DNA of 57,262 nucleotides, taken from contig JBCBSS010000027.1 in the NCBI GenBank assembly GCA_039819065.1, forward strand, positions 1 through 57,262. Direction: 5' to 3'. Within the stretch, counting starts at the first letter, position 1, and every line of letters starts with the position of its first letter. The stretch is from JBCBSS01 sp039819065. Lineage in GTDB: Bacteria; Bacteroidota; Bacteroidia; Cytophagales; Cyclobacteriaceae. The notes under the pieces are model-generated. The model saw nothing but the letters and a program-made list of their open reading frames with translations, did no database searches and was not told the origin of the DNA. Below, piece after piece: positions 7,481-19,900 of this stretch. The position numbers were made by a program, and so were the translations under genes.

Positions 7481-10400
7481 ATGGCTTTGCCCATACTCCA
7501 AAAAACCATGAGATACGCACTACCATTTCTGTTATTATTAATATGCTTCAGGCTGGAGGCTCAGCTTATCCCCTCCTCCTTCAGGTCTCCGGTGACCTTC
7601 GCCATCCCTGACCAAAGCTCAAATGACGAAAGAGACAGACTTGAAGTGGCCGACCTTGATGGTGACGATATGATGGACATCATCGCTACCGATATAAGCC
7701 GAGGCGATATGTATATTTATCGAAATGCATATACTAGTGGCACACTAACCAACAGCAGTTTTGACCCCCGATTGGATTTTGAATTCTGGCCATCCGTATT
7801 AGGTGTTTCGGGTACAGCCGTGGCGGATATTGACGGAGATGGCAAAACAGACATACTCTTTTCCAATTCTACCACTCCCTGCAATACCAATGGATTCGGT
7901 GTCGTCCGCAATAATGCCACGCCAGGTAGTTTAAGCGCTTTGGATTTTGAGGCTCCGGTTTTTTTTCAAACAGGTGGTTGCCAATCCGATATAACAGTGG
8001 CGGATGTTGATGGAGATGGAAAAATGGATGCTATCGTGGTGGCACCGTTCTCGGTTTTTGTTTTGAGAAACACTTCAACACCAGGCAACATTTCATTCGC
8101 GGCCCCGGTCTCAAGTGCTACTAGAATGGAAGGTAGAGCAAGGCTCCATATGGCAGATGTCGATACCGATGGGAAGCCTGACATTCTTGTTGGGTACAGT
8201 ACAGACTTGGGCAACGATGAGATCTCTGTTTTCCTCAATACCTCCAATGTTGGTGCAGTATCTCTTGCCGCCAGACAAGACTTTTTCATCGGAACCGCTG
8301 CTCGGCCCTGGCATATCAAATCTCATGATTTTGATGGTGATACAAAGGAAGAGATCATAGTTGCAACTCAGTTTGGGGGCTTGGCGGTTTTGAAAAACAC
8401 CAGTACACCAGGTACCATCAATTTAGCTATCCAAGCAGGGTTCGAAGATATTGGTGAGCTCAGTGCTCCACTTAGTGATGTCCGACTGGCAGATTTCGAT
8501 CAGGATGGATTTATAGACATCGCTGGGTCAGAACCGAGCCGGGCTCATGTGGGTGTTGTACGCACGATAAGTACTACGATCGACAGCGCCATGTTCGATA
8601 CCCCAGTGACATTTGGTGCTCCAAACGGAACCACTGGAGGTTTTGCTGATACTAAGGTCGCTGACTTCAATGGAGATGGCCTGCCAGACATTGTTTCGAT
8701 GAGAAGAAACCAGGTAGCCGTCTATGAAAATCAGTTCCGTCGACCTCCAATAATTTCCAGTATTTCAGCATACGAGGGAGCGGTTGGCGATGTTATTACA
8801 ATCCGGGGAAGTGGGTTTGACCCTACTCACACCAATAACATTGTACTCTTCGGACAAGTCAAGGCGCAAACAGTCAGTAGTACCGGCAGTACAATTGACG
8901 TGGAAGTGCCTCTTGGTGCTGCTTTGGATGAAGTTTCGGTAAGCACTGACGGGCTTACTACTATTTCTTCTAGAAAATTTGTCCCACTTTTTGATGGAGG
9001 TACGATTGACGCCTCTTCTTTTGCTGGGGCTGAGGTTTTTTCGACCACCGGTTTCTTCCGTAATACCCTTGAGCTCTCCGACCTTGACCTTGACGGCAAG
9101 CCGGACATAACTATCAGCACGGGTAACATCGAATTCTTCAAAAACACTTCTACACCTGGTACAATCGATCAGAATACATTGACCACACAACCAACGATCT
9201 TCTTAGGAGTATCTTCTGTCAATACTATTGGACTTGGAGACCTCACTGGTGATGGAAAGGCGGACATCTTTAGAAACGGGTCATCTTCACCAGGCCTTTT
9301 CCAGAATCTGAGCAGTGGCATTGATCCAACGCCATTCTCTTTTGGTGGCAGTATACCTTCGGGTACTAATGGTGTCGTGCTTGGCCTGCCTGCCGGAGAC
9401 TTGAACCTTGATGGCAAAGTGGACTTGATGTTTGTCTCGGGTAGTGTAGCGTTGGTACAGAATTTCCAACGCGCTGATACGCTAGGTACCCAAAACATCC
9501 CTGATTTTGCCATTAGCCCCAACGCAGTCACTCTACTTTCTCCTATTACTCTAACACTAGGAGGTTCCTTCGCCACGGATCTGGATGGAGATGGAAAGAC
9601 CGATGTAGGTGTGATATCGCAAAGTGAGAACCTTATTAGAATTTTTAGAAATACGCTTGACCCTGGTCAGCGCACGGGGTGGCTGGAAAAGTTTGTCGGC
9701 TTTGATTTACCTGCTGATGGAAGTTCTATCGCCATAGAAACCATTGACCTGGACGGAGATGGTGACCAGGAAATCGCCTCTACCAGTATGGCTACCGATC
9801 AAATATCGATTTATCCCAACCAGAGCAATGCGGGTACGCTTTCCTTTGGCACAAAATTCACCCTATCCACACTGGCTGATCCTACACAAATCGAAAGTGC
9901 AGATTTAAACGGTGACGGCCTGCCTGAATTAGTGGTGGTTTATAATACAGTCCAGCAAATCTCTGTTTTCCCAAATCTCGGCACACTGCCATTGTCATCT
10001 GCGTCCTTCGGAACGCGCATAGATTATACGCTTCCTGGGGCAGCCCGCGACCTTGACATAGGAGATATTGACTTGGACGGCAAACCTGATATCGTAATTG
10101 GTTTACTGAACCAGTCCAACATTGCCATTCTAAAAAACCAAACTTCAACAGCGGTTAGAATAACCATAGATCAGCAGCCAGTAGCCCAAAGTGCTTGCAC
10201 AGGAGAAGATGCAATCTTTTCTATACAAGCCAGTGGTACCACCAATCTGCTATATCAATGGCAAGTAGATGATGGTAGTGGGTTTGTTAATCTTACCGAC
10301 AACGCTATCTACAGTGGTACCCAAACTAACGAGCTAACTGTCACCAACGTAACGCTCTCTCTGGATGACAACTTATACCGATGCGTGGTAACAGGCGATA

Positions 10401-12256
10401 ACGCCGTCGCAGTCAATACCAACAGTGCCATATTGAATGTGAATACGGTAGCAACGCCTACAATTACAGCTAATGGGCCATTGACCTTCTGTGAGGGAGG
10501 TAGTGTGATGCTAAGCGGGCCGGCGGGATTTGCACAATACCTTTGGTCGACTGGTGCAACAACACAGAATATCACTGTTTCCACCACTCAAAGCGTTATG
10601 TTGCAAGTAGGAGATGGCCGTTGTTTGAGTGCATCCTCCCCCGCCGTGCAAGTCACTGTCAATGACGTGCCTGATCAGCCGACCATAACTGTAAATGGAG
10701 ATACCGAGATATGTGAAGGAGACCAAACCCAATTATCGGGACCTAGTGGGTTTGATATCTACCAGTGGTCCAACGGAGCTACCACACAAAACATCACCAT
10801 CACAAGCACAGCCACCCTGACGCTCGTGGTCGGAAATCAAGGTTGCCTAAGTCCTGCTTCAGCTCCAGTAGCCATTACCGTGAATGCAATTCCTGCCACT
10901 CCGGAAATTAGGGCTTCGGGGCCGATTGGTTTTTGCCAAGGAGAAAGCGTCACACTTTCCGGTCCTAATGGCTTTTCAACTTACCAATGGTCCAATGGGG
11001 AGACAACCCAGAATATCACAGTGAGTAGTACTTTCACAGTTACCTTGATTGTGGGCAATGCAGGCTGTTTGAGTGCTCCTTCAGATGCCGTTAATGTCAC
11101 TGTCTCGGAGATACCGCAGCAACCTCAAATCACTGTCAATGGAGAAACGACAATATGTGAAGGTGAACAAACTGTGCTCTCCGGACCAGGTGGATTTGAT
11201 GTTTACCAATGGTCGAATGGGGAAACTACTCAAAATGTTACGATCACTGCTTCCCAAACTTTAACCCTTGTTGTTGGCAATGCGGGCTGCCTGAGCGTTG
11301 CATCAGAGGCTGTAACCATTACAGTGATTGATGCCCCTGATATACCAGAAATTATAGTTACAGGATCGACTGCACTTTGCGAAGGGGAAACGATTACCCT
11401 AATCGGACCTGCAGGCTTTTCTGTATATCAGTGGTCAAATGGTGCCTCTACACAAAGCATTGAACTGGCTTCTTCGGCCAATATCACCTTGCAGGTGGGT
11501 AATGGTGGCTGCCTTAGCCCTTCTTCCGATCCTGTGGTCATTACTGTTGACGCTGTTCCCGACCCACCTCAGATAACCTTGTCTGGTCCAGCGGATTTGT
11601 GCGATGGAGATTTAGTCACTTTATCTGGTCCAGACGGCTTTGATCAATACAGTTGGTCCAATGGTGCTGTTACGCAATCCATCGAGGTTAATGCACCGGA
11701 AACATTTACACTTACTGTCGCTAATGGGACTTGCCTAAGTGGGCCTTCGCAGCCGATAACCATAACAGTAAGTCCGGCCCCAGCAGTACCTGAGATCACC
11801 GTGCAGGGTAATTTCCTTGTGGCCAGTGAAGGTGCTTCTCGCTATCAGTGGTATGATGAGGGGGAGAGCATTGCAGGAGCCACAACGCGGTACCTGGAGC
11901 TTAACCTTTTGGCCTTTGGTAACTACACGGTGGAAGCATGGATAGGCTCTTGTAGTGAGACCTCCCTTCCTTTCACTTTCATTGTGACATCACTGGATGA
12001 TTTAGTAGATGGCGAAAGACCGGTCATCTTCCCCGTGCCCTTCGAACATCAGCTCTCCATTGCCAACCTTGATCAATGGCAGGGAGCCAATATTACGCTG
12101 TACGGGCTCAATGGCGACAAGCACTTCCAAACGCAACTCAACGAGCTTCCGAGTGGCAGGCTCACCATAGAAACCCAACACCTCAGATCAGGTACCTATC
12201 TGATCATTCTACAAGAAAAGAATCATATCTATTGGCAACGGATAGTAAAACACTAG
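7481..12256 (+). CDS. FG-GAP/VCBS and Ig-like repeat surface protein with T9SS C-terminal sorting domain
   Basis: A 1591-residue exported protein. After the signal peptide (best from the internal Met at 7508, MRYALPFLLLL to EAQ) come at least seven FG-GAP repeats with calcium-loop motifs such as DIDGDGKTDI and DVDGDGKMDA, then an IPT/TIG domain (about 421-500) and seven more FG-GAP motifs (DLDGDGKTDV, DIDLDGKPDI). An Ig-like domain lies near 895-990. Then come six tandem 74-residue repeats with CEG, LSGP-GF and YQWSNG motifs (about 993-1436), a seventh degenerate one, and a C-terminal domain (about 1500-1591) with the PVPF, GLNG and SGTYLI features of type A T9SS sorting signals. FG-GAP propellers usually bind ligands or partners with calcium. 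It leads a tight gene group, 2 bases before the barrel-like protein, so it is probably that group's exported surface component. Confidence 0.93.
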   Translation: MALPILQKTMRYALPFLLLLICFRLEAQLIPSSFRSPVTFAIPDQSSNDERDRLEVADLDGDDMMDIIATDISRGDMYIYRNAYTSGTLTNSSFDPRLDFEFWPSVLGVSGTAVADIDGDGKTDILFSNSTTPCNTNGFGVVRNNATPGSLSALDFEAPVFFQTGGCQSDITVADVDGDGKMDAIVVAPFSVFVLRNTSTPGNISFAAPVSSATRMEGRARLHMADVDTDGKPDILVGYSTDLGNDEISVFLNTSNVGAVSLAARQDFFIGTAARPWHIKSHDFDGDTKEEIIVATQFGGLAVLKNTSTPGTINLAIQAGFEDIGELSAPLSDVRLADFDQDGFIDIAGSEPSRAHVGVVRTISTTIDSAMFDTPVTFGAPNGTTGGFADTKVADFNGDGLPDIVSMRRNQVAVYENQFRRPPIISSISAYEGAVGDVITIRGSGFDPTHTNNIVLFGQVKAQTVSSTGSTIDVEVPLGAALDEVSVSTDGLTTISSRKFVPLFDGGTIDASSFAGAEVFSTTGFFRNTLELSDLDLDGKPDITISTGNIEFFKNTSTPGTIDQNTLTTQPTIFLGVSSVNTIGLGDLTGDGKADIFRNGSSSPGLFQNLSSGIDPTPFSFGGSIPSGTNGVVLGLPAGDLNLDGKVDLMFVSGSVALVQNFQRADTLGTQNIPDFAISPNAVTLLSPITLTLGGSFATDLDGDGKTDVGVISQSENLIRIFRNTLDPGQRTGWLEKFVGFDLPADGSSIAIETIDLDGDGDQEIASTSMATDQISIYPNQSNAGTLSFGTKFTLSTLADPTQIESADLNGDGLPELVVVYNTVQQISVFPNLGTLPLSSASFGTRIDYTLPGAARDLDIGDIDLDGKPDIVIGLLNQSNIAILKNQTSTAVRITIDQQPVAQSACTGEDAIFSIQASGTTNLLYQWQVDDGSGFVNLTDNAIYSGTQTNELTVTNVTLSLDDNLYRCVVTGDNAVAVNTNSAILNVNTVATPTITANGPLTFCEGGSVMLSGPAGFAQYLWSTGATTQNITVSTTQSVMLQVGDGRCLSASSPAVQVTVNDVPDQPTITVNGDTEICEGDQTQLSGPSGFDIYQWSNGATTQNITITSTATLTLVVGNQGCLSPASAPVAITVNAIPATPEIRASGPIGFCQGESVTLSGPNGFSTYQWSNGETTQNITVSSTFTVTLIVGNAGCLSAPSDAVNVTVSEIPQQPQITVNGETTICEGEQTVLSGPGGFDVYQWSNGETTQNVTITASQTLTLVVGNAGCLSVASEAVTITVIDAPDIPEIIVTGSTALCEGETITLIGPAGFSVYQWSNGASTQSIELASSANITLQVGNGGCLSPSSDPVVITVDAVPDPPQITLSGPADLCDGDLVTLSGPDGFDQYSWSNGAVTQSIEVNAPETFTLTVANGTCLSGPSQPITITVSPAPAVPEITVQGNFLVASEGASRYQWYDEGESIAGATTRYLELNLLAFGNYTVEAWIGSCSETSLPFTFIVTSLDDLVDGERPVIFPVPFEHQLSIANLDQWQGANITLYGLNGDKHFQTQLNELPSGRLTIETQHLRSGTYLIILQEKNHIYWQRIVKH
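10457..11791 (+). repeat. Six in-frame tandem repeats of exactly 222 bp plus a degenerate seventh
   Basis: The equivalent proline codon of each repeat falls at 10457, 10679, 10901, 11123, 11345, 11567 and 11789, an exact 222-base period (74 residues), although the copies differ widely in sequence. Each encodes a P-x-I start, a CEG/CDG motif, LSGP-x-GF, Y-x-WSNG and a final CLS motif with two cysteines that could form a disulfide. The repeat starting at 11789 lacks most of these features. Confidence 0.9.
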
Positions 12257-12258
12257 CT

Positions 12259-13947
12259 ATGAAAACAAGAAAAAATATTGTCCGCCTGTTATCGATGCTC
12301 GTATGCTATCTCAGCGCTGCTTATGTTCATGGCCAGAATTTAGAAAGCATTTCGACAGCAAAACCTTTTGAAATCAAAGGCAACCTTAGTGCAAGAGCTA
12401 TCTTCTTTGATGTGAATGGTCGTGATACCTATCGCGAGCCTTTTACCTGGCTACTCCAAGGCAGTCCTACCGTCTACCTGTATGGCATAGCTATTCCGAT
12501 CAACATTGTGGTTTCGGAACAGGAACGCGATTTTAGGCAACCTTTCAATCGCTTTGGCATCAGTCCTGAATACAAATGGGCCAAGCTTCATGTGGGGTAT
12601 CAGAACCTTCAATTCTCCAGATATTCGCTGGCTGGACATGCAATGGTTGGAGCAGGTGTTGAACTCAATCCGGGCAAGCTGAGGTTTGCGTATATGCGTG
12701 GCCAATTGTTAAGGGCAGTTCAGGCAACACCCTTTATTGAAGACCAGGATTTTCGTGTGTTGACTAGTTTCAAAAGAACGGGGGACATTGTAAAAATAGG
12801 CTATGGCACAGAAGACAATTACGTTGATGTCATCGCCCTAAAAGGGAGGGACATTATATCATCCCTTGATAGCATTCCAGACAATCTAACCCCAAGTGAA
12901 AATTTGGTCATGTCCTTCGTGACGAGACAAACACTCTTCAAAAAGCTCAGGCTGGATGTAGAATATGCAGAGAGTTATTTCACCGATGACATACGTTCTG
13001 AAAGTATTACCGGAGATGGAGATGTGCTCAGACCTTTCGATCTGTTTTTTGACGAAAGAACTTCTACCAGGAGAAGCGCAGCCGTCAATGGAAGTTTGCA
13101 ATATCAAGGCGATGTGTTTTTCGGAGGGGTAGAATATGAGCGCATCGATCCTGATTACCGCTCTATGGGCGCCTATTTCTTTTTGAATGACATACAGCGT
13201 TACACAGTTACTCCTGGTGTCAAACTGTTCAAAAACAAGGTTTCCATCAAAACCAGCTATGGCTACCAGGAGAATAACCTTGACCAGTCTAAAGATCAAC
13301 GCACGATCAGAAAAATATCAGGAGCATTTATCACCGCACGGTTTGGCGATGTGTATCAGTTTTCTGGCAACTACTCAAACTATGGTGTAGAACAACGGCA
13401 AGTATTCGAGGCGGCAGACCCAGCCCTGGAAATTGCCCAGGTAACACGGCAATGGAGTATGAATCACACGCTTAGCTTCCAAAGCGAGACCCACATGCAC
13501 AACATCAACCTGAACATCAATCAACAAAACCTGAATGATGACAATGAATTTACAAAGGAGTTCTCAGACTATACTTCTTCCACCTATTCGGCCAATTATA
13601 TGGTCTCCTTCCTGAATAGCAAGCTGACGGCCAACGCAGGATTTACCTATTCTGGATTCGATGTAGCCCAGCAAGATATCACGTTTTTGGGGCCTAACCT
13701 CGGCATTAACAAGTCATTTCTAGAAAACAAATTACAGCTATCCTTCAATGGCACATACTTCGTCAACCAGATGGATGCCGAGACCATACGGGAAATCACA
13801 AGACTCACACTGCGTACCTCTTACAGAGTGAACAAGAGCCAACGGCTATCACTGAGAGGGCAGTTCGGTAAAAACGAATTCAACGAAGATCCTGAGCGAT
13901 CATTCGAAGAAATAAAAATGGAAATAAGCTATGGGTACCGTTTCTAG
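12259..13947 (+). CDS. Outer-membrane beta-barrel-like protein of the secreted-protein block
   Basis: The chosen start, at 12259, gives MKTRKNIVRLLSML with a signal peptide ending near VHGQ. It lies 2 bases after the preceding stop, whereas the longer open frame from 12076 runs inside the preceding gene and has no signal peptide. The mature part of about 537 residues is rich in alternating hydrophobic/aromatic strands (PEYKWAKLHVGYQNL, LRFAYMRGQLL, LSLRGQFGK) and ends in a tyrosine/phenylalanine strand, SYGYRF, as outer-membrane barrels do. No known family is recognised. Its 3' end overlaps the next gene by 17 bases, so translation of the two is likely coupled. It may be the membrane anchor or channel for its secreted neighbours; this is inferred from context only. 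Confidence 0.85.
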   Translation: MKTRKNIVRLLSMLVCYLSAAYVHGQNLESISTAKPFEIKGNLSARAIFFDVNGRDTYREPFTWLLQGSPTVYLYGIAIPINIVVSEQERDFRQPFNRFGISPEYKWAKLHVGYQNLQFSRYSLAGHAMVGAGVELNPGKLRFAYMRGQLLRAVQATPFIEDQDFRVLTSFKRTGDIVKIGYGTEDNYVDVIALKGRDIISSLDSIPDNLTPSENLVMSFVTRQTLFKKLRLDVEYAESYFTDDIRSESITGDGDVLRPFDLFFDERTSTRRSAAVNGSLQYQGDVFFGGVEYERIDPDYRSMGAYFFLNDIQRYTVTPGVKLFKNKVSIKTSYGYQENNLDQSKDQRTIRKISGAFITARFGDVYQFSGNYSNYGVEQRQVFEAADPALEIAQVTRQWSMNHTLSFQSETHMHNINLNINQQNLNDDNEFTKEFSDYTSSTYSANYMVSFLNSKLTANAGFTYSGFDVAQQDITFLGPNLGINKSFLENKLQLSFNGTYFVNQMDAETIREITRLTLRTSYRVNKSQRLSLRGQFGKNEFNEDPERSFEEIKMEISYGYRF

Positions 13948-16900
13948 ACCAACAATACCATTGAGATGGGTGGCCTTGATCACCTTTTGCGTACTAAATG
14001 CCTTTAGTGCCCTGGGACAGGATGCGATTATTTCCTTCCAGCTTACCCCCCCGTATAATCAGCCTTTGGAAGAATACAAAGACCAATTGAATGCCAGTAT
14101 CACGCTTCCCAGTCAAAATGATTTATCGGCATTTCTGGGAGTTTCTATTTTTAATGATAGTCGTAGCATTGAGATAGTCAGTACACCAATGGGTAGAAAA
14201 CAATTAGATCTGGTACCAGGTGGCAATATGTTTTCCGGTAGTGATTTTGATGATCTCATTGACCTGAATCGGTTGAGCTTTCGTGGCGTAGAACCTGATC
14301 AAGTAATCTTCGATACGGGGCTTCCTCCGGGGCGCTACTTTTTCTGTCTTGAATTGTATAACGAGCGCGGAGAACAGATCAGTAATACTGCCTGTACCAA
14401 TATAGCAGTAGATATACCACCTGTGGCCGCCACGCTGGTTTTCTTACCACCTTATAATGTGCCATTCGATAACTTTCAGGATCAGACAACACTGACACTC
14501 ACCACACGATCGGCCTTTTCTGCAGATTTAGAAATGACGATCACCGATGTATCAGGTACGATAAGCATCTCCAAAATTGCTCCCATTACACTTGAAGACG
14601 GAGCCAATATATTAACCGGCACTGATCTGGATTTTTACTTCTCACAAGGTAGTTTCAATACTATCAATGGCGTCACCGAAACGCAGCTTTTCGATGCGGG
14701 CTTACCACAAGGCAATTACTTTCTCACCTTCAAGCTTCTATCCGAAGGCGTATCTGTAGCTTCAGCTAGTCGACAGTTTGTAGTGCCCGCTTCGGCTATC
14801 ACTTTGAGTGCCAGGATTACTCCTCCCTTTGACAATCCTTTGGACGAACTGCTTGGTCAAACTATGCTAACCGTATCGTCCTCGACCAATTTAACAGACG
14901 CTTATGTCACTGTTGAGATCACCGGCCAGCGATTAAATATTGTAAGTGATGTCAACGCGGTAGGCAGTCGTATTGACTTGATGAGTAGTGTGCCAGAAGT
15001 GCTAACAGCTGGCGATCTTATCAATGTTAATGGTACAGGCGTCCAGTTTCAAGGCATTACCCAAGAAGACGCTTTGAATCAAGGATTGCCCAGTGGTAAC
15101 TATTCAGTTTGTTTCCGACTCTTTGATAATGGTGATAGGCTGCTTACTGAGGTGGCCTCCTGTTTCTCATTAAACGTACCTCCATCTACCGTCAGCCTCA
15201 CTGTGCAGGCATTACCCCCTTATATCCGACTGGTGGAGGACCTGTACAATATGTTACGGGTTAGTGTCAGCGCCACGCGCAATGTGGAGTTAGCCTTCTC
15301 GGTGAGGATCCAGGGTGATAATGGAGTAGCTATTGTAGGCAAAGCCATGGATCGATCTTTGGAGAGCTTTTCATTGGAAAAGAACATGCCGCAATTGCTA
15401 AGTGGCGTTGACCTACTTTCTCTTTTTGAACCCGGTCAACTGACCATAACCGGTACCAATCGCAATGATATTCTCTTTAATGGCTTGCCAGAGGGCAATT
15501 ATCAGATCTGTCTTACCCCTGTGGTGGTGGATGGACCACAGCTAGAAAATATCAGAGAGGTGTGCAGCAACTCATTCCCAGTCAACTTGATCGAAGCACC
15601 CCAGTTGATTTTGCCCACTTGTGGTGAAACCGTTGATATTCAGCGAGGTCAGATCATCCCCTTCAATTGGTTGCCAGCTCCGGGTGCTCCAATGGATACG
15701 GAGTACACGCTAAAGATTGTAGAAATGTTGATTCCAGGACAAAATCCTTATGATGCTCTGCTCACCTCCACTTCACCTGCATTCTTCGAGGAAACCGTAA
15801 TGGGCACCAACTTTCTATACGGCCCTGCACAGCCTTTGCTAGAACCAGGGCGTACCTATGCCTACCAGGTTTTTGTAGCCGATGAGTTTGAGCGAGGCAA
15901 CTATACCAATGATGGGCTAAGTCAATCATGTTGGTTCCATGTGGCAGATGTAACTACTCCAGATGAAGAGGATGAAGAGGACGATGGAGATGGAGGGATT
16001 GATATCGTTCCGATAGATGATAATCCGTTTGACGATTACTTCTTCCCGGTGACAAAAGTGTCAGGCACTTTGAGGTACAAATTCAAAGAAGATGATAATA
16101 GGCGTGGAATGAGTAATGTTATCGCTCGTGGTAATACCGTTGCACCGACCAATAACCCAGTTCAAACTAACGATAACAATACATCGACCTCATCGTCAGG
16201 GGGAGTAAACCTTCAAAACGCATCATTAGGCCAATTCAAAAAGCTTCACAACTTTTCACTTAGCCCTGTTATCAACCAAAGTGATGTGTCTACCACCAAA
16301 TCATTTCCCACATCGGCAGGGATACATGTCAAACTAATTGAAGGTTATGTTGTCTTCGGCAAACTCTACGGACAGGACGTAGCCGGTGCATTTGTAACCG
16401 ACCCTTGGGGCAAGCCGCCAAAGGCCATTGCCACAACGACTACAGATCAGAATGGAAACTTCGAGTTCACCTTTATTCAAACTGATTCGTTGGCATTTCC
16501 GCTGGAAATCTCATCAAATATCAACAGCGCCATTGCTTCGGGTACCTTCTTCAAAGTATATCGACTGGTAGTGGATAACCCTTACTACTGTAGCCCGGAG
16601 ATGAACATTGTTGTCCAGCCCTGGGAACACATCGAAGTGGGTAATCTCGTTTCTTATGTAAAGTCGTACACGTTGAAAGTGATCGCCAAAAGTGGTAGCA
16701 CGGGAGCATTCTTCAATGATCAACTGGGTGGTGTAGGAGTGACCATTCCGGAGGTAGTTACAAAAATCAAAAGAACTACCAGTCCGATGACCTGGCCGCA
16801 GGCAGAAGGGCAAAACCTGTCTGGCCTTTCGGTATCGGAAGTATCCACCGATGCCAATGGAGAGGCTATTTTTAATAAGCTGGTAAGACATAACCCTTCC

Positions 16901-19900
16901 AATTCTATGGATGAATACTATATCACCGTGGCCACCAGCGAATTTATCGGTGAGTATAATTTCCAGACCAAGACGGAAAATTATCCCCAAACCAACCCAC
17001 CATGGGGGCCATACACGGAGAACGCTTCTCACGTGTTCAACTCAGAATGGGAGATAGAACAGTATGAGCAGACGATCACTATGCTTCCTAAACTGCCTAG
17101 AGTCTTTGGTGAAGTAAGAGCACAGCAACCTCCACCGGAATTGGCTCAGCAACCAAGACGACAACAATCAAGTGGTGCAAATAATGGGATAGGCCTTTAC
17201 AATAGTTCTTTCCTAAACCTGATGTCCAGTCCGCTTGGGCAGTCCGGTTTAAACGTGTCCCAATATGGTGATATCTACAAAGAGATTCCAAACTGGAGCG
17301 AAATGGTCAATACGGCTTCTCTTTCAGATGTGACAGTCAGGCTATGGGAATTCAACAATAACTGGCAAACTGATGGTACCGAGCCCGTAGTGAAGCTACA
17401 TCAGCAATCCGATGCCAATGGACAGTTTAATTTTGAAAGCCTGCAATTGGAGATCAATTCTGAATTTGCGGTTGAAGGCCCGGCAAGGGTGATGACCATT
17501 GAGCATCCGGGCTATACCAAGTTTGTGAAATCTATTCCTTCAGCTGGCTTCCTCAAGTGGGGGCAGCAATATGAAGTAGACGATATACTGCTTGAGCCTG
17601 ATGGTTTCGTCTATGGTTATATTGAAGATGATCAAGGCAACCCTGTGAAGGCAGAGGTTTTCATCGGAGAGTTCACTTCTGCCATGACCATTCAATCGCA
17701 AGAGGTGCAGGATATTCTAGGAATACAAGGAGATCTCAAGGAAGTATTTGTGATCAAAGCACCGTCTGGCGGAAATGTCGCCTTAAGCGTAGTACCTGAT
17801 AATCCCATTTATTCATCTTCCGATTTCGAGGTGACGATTGATGAGAACAATACCAAGATCCCTCAGAACCTGGGTGGATTTCAAGTAAACCTTTACAAGC
17901 ATAGAATTACGTTGCTGGTCACTGAAGAAAAGCAGCCTGCAGGAGACCCAGCGCAGGGTAATAGCTTTTCTTATTGGTATCCTCCGGTCAAAAATGCATT
18001 GGTCAGGGTGACGAACCTTCTGGATCAGGGGCCTGAGACTAATACCCAGTCCAGCCAACCTTCGCAGGGTGGTCTAGGTGTTGATCAACAAGGGCCGCCG
18101 GATTTATCCAAAAATGTTGCGTTTGGTGAGGCTATCTATGGCTATACTGATGAAAATGGAGTCGTTACTTTATCCTTCAGCAACAACGCCCAGGAATTCC
18201 AAATAGAAGTGATTCCTCCGGCAGATAAAGATCTAGTCAAAGAGTTCATTACCATTACCAGTGAGCCTTCTGGCCAACCTGTGTACGCAGGACAAGTTGA
18301 GTTGGCTAAAGCATGGAGTGTTTCCGGTATGGTCACCTATGGCAATGATTCTACCCCATTAGCCAATGCCCGCGTCTACATCGATGACGATATGGAGGCC
18401 TTTACCGATTCCAGCGGCTATTACAATCTCAAATACATCCCTCAAGCTTTTAGTGAATATACTATCACGGCCGAGAATAAAGACAATCCGCTTACACTGG
18501 TGGCAGATGTAAAAACCATTCAAATGCCTTTTTCTGGTAATCTCAATTTTAACTTGACTGAGTTTACAGACTTCGAGATCAAAGAATTAATGGGCATTCC
18601 GGTAACAGTCAAAAGCATTACCCAAAATGGTTCTGACTATTTGCTTGATGGTGCTTTCATAGACCTGCCAAGTAATGAAAACTTCTCGGCTAAAGAAGAC
18701 GAAACACAATTGGACTTCTATCAAATCCCTATTACGAGTATTTCAAAGGATGGGAAGCAAGTAGCTAAAGCGGTGAATAATACCATCGCACTGGATGAGC
18801 ATAAAATCGACCTTATCAATTACACCGAGTTTATCGCCAGGCAAGTGCCTAACTCTGGCAATCAACTGATAATGATGGCTGACTTGGAGGGCAATGGGGG
18901 ACTGATAGGCAAAGTATTGTTGATGAATAGTTCGTTTCATTTCAATGAGCAATACATGTCCTTCAATGAAGAAACTTCATCAACCTCTTCCAGCGGCCAG
19001 AATACACAGTTTAATCTGACGACTAACACTCAGGTTTCTCCTGTTCTGGACAATCTGAAAAGAAGCTATATCGACCTGTTCAGTAATCAATCGCAGTTTA
19101 GGCTTTTTGACAATCAGCAAAATAAGAATGTGTTCAAGACACTCACTGCTGGAGCCTATCCATTGCAGGCTTTTGGCGTGAGCGATCAGAATAATAATGA
19201 TTATGAGTTCAAGGTTCAGGACTTTAATGCAGTGGCCAAGAAGGATGGTTCTTACGTCTATCAGGACAGTCTGGTGCTTTCTACAACGCTACAGATACAA
19301 AACATCCCTCTTTCTATTCCTAAAGAATTGGAAGTAGAAGTAGGTGATATAATTGTCACTTCGGAAGGCTTTGAGCAAATACTGGGAGGTACGCCGCTCA
19401 CTTTCAAATTAGAAGATTGGTTGGTGACCTGCCCGGATTGGACGCTTGATCCAAATTCTACCGGTATTCAAGCCCCGCAAGGTAAAATTGACTTTGGCCT
19501 GTTTACCACTGAGATACTCAATATTAAGCTATTGCCTAATGACCTGCAACTTGGAGGAATTAACCTCAACAAGATCAAATTGGGTGACTTGGTTCCTGTA
19601 GAACTCAAGCAGGATGTCACCACTTCATTTGGAATAGATCAAGCTGCTGGAGCCGATAATAAGCCTCATTGGGTATTGAGTTTGATTGGTCAGAATGGTC
19701 AACCAGCAGCGGCGGTGAAAGGTTTGCCAGGGATGCTATCGTCGGATGAAATTACCATGCAGGAAGTAATGCTCATGAGCAATAGCGAACAAAAGATGAT
19801 CATTGGCAATCAGAATCAAGCTCTTACATTCTACAATATCATTAAAGTCAAGCCTGACAAATTCACCATGCTCGCGGGTGGGCTGCAACTTTCCGCTACA

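Noticed and set aside
8765..9190. 141-codon minus-strand open frame
   Set aside because: It is antisense to the well-supported FG-GAP protein and its translation lacks domain features.
10457..11791. CRISPR-like regular spacing
   Set aside because: The 222-bp period is a coding repeat of 74 codons; there are no short identical repeats with unique spacers.
12076..12258. Longer start for the barrel-like protein
   Set aside because: The extension lies inside the coding region of the preceding gene in another frame and would bury the obvious signal peptide at 12259.
16514..17032. 172-codon minus-strand open frame
   Set aside because: Antisense shadow within the giant secreted protein; no start signal, no family motif.
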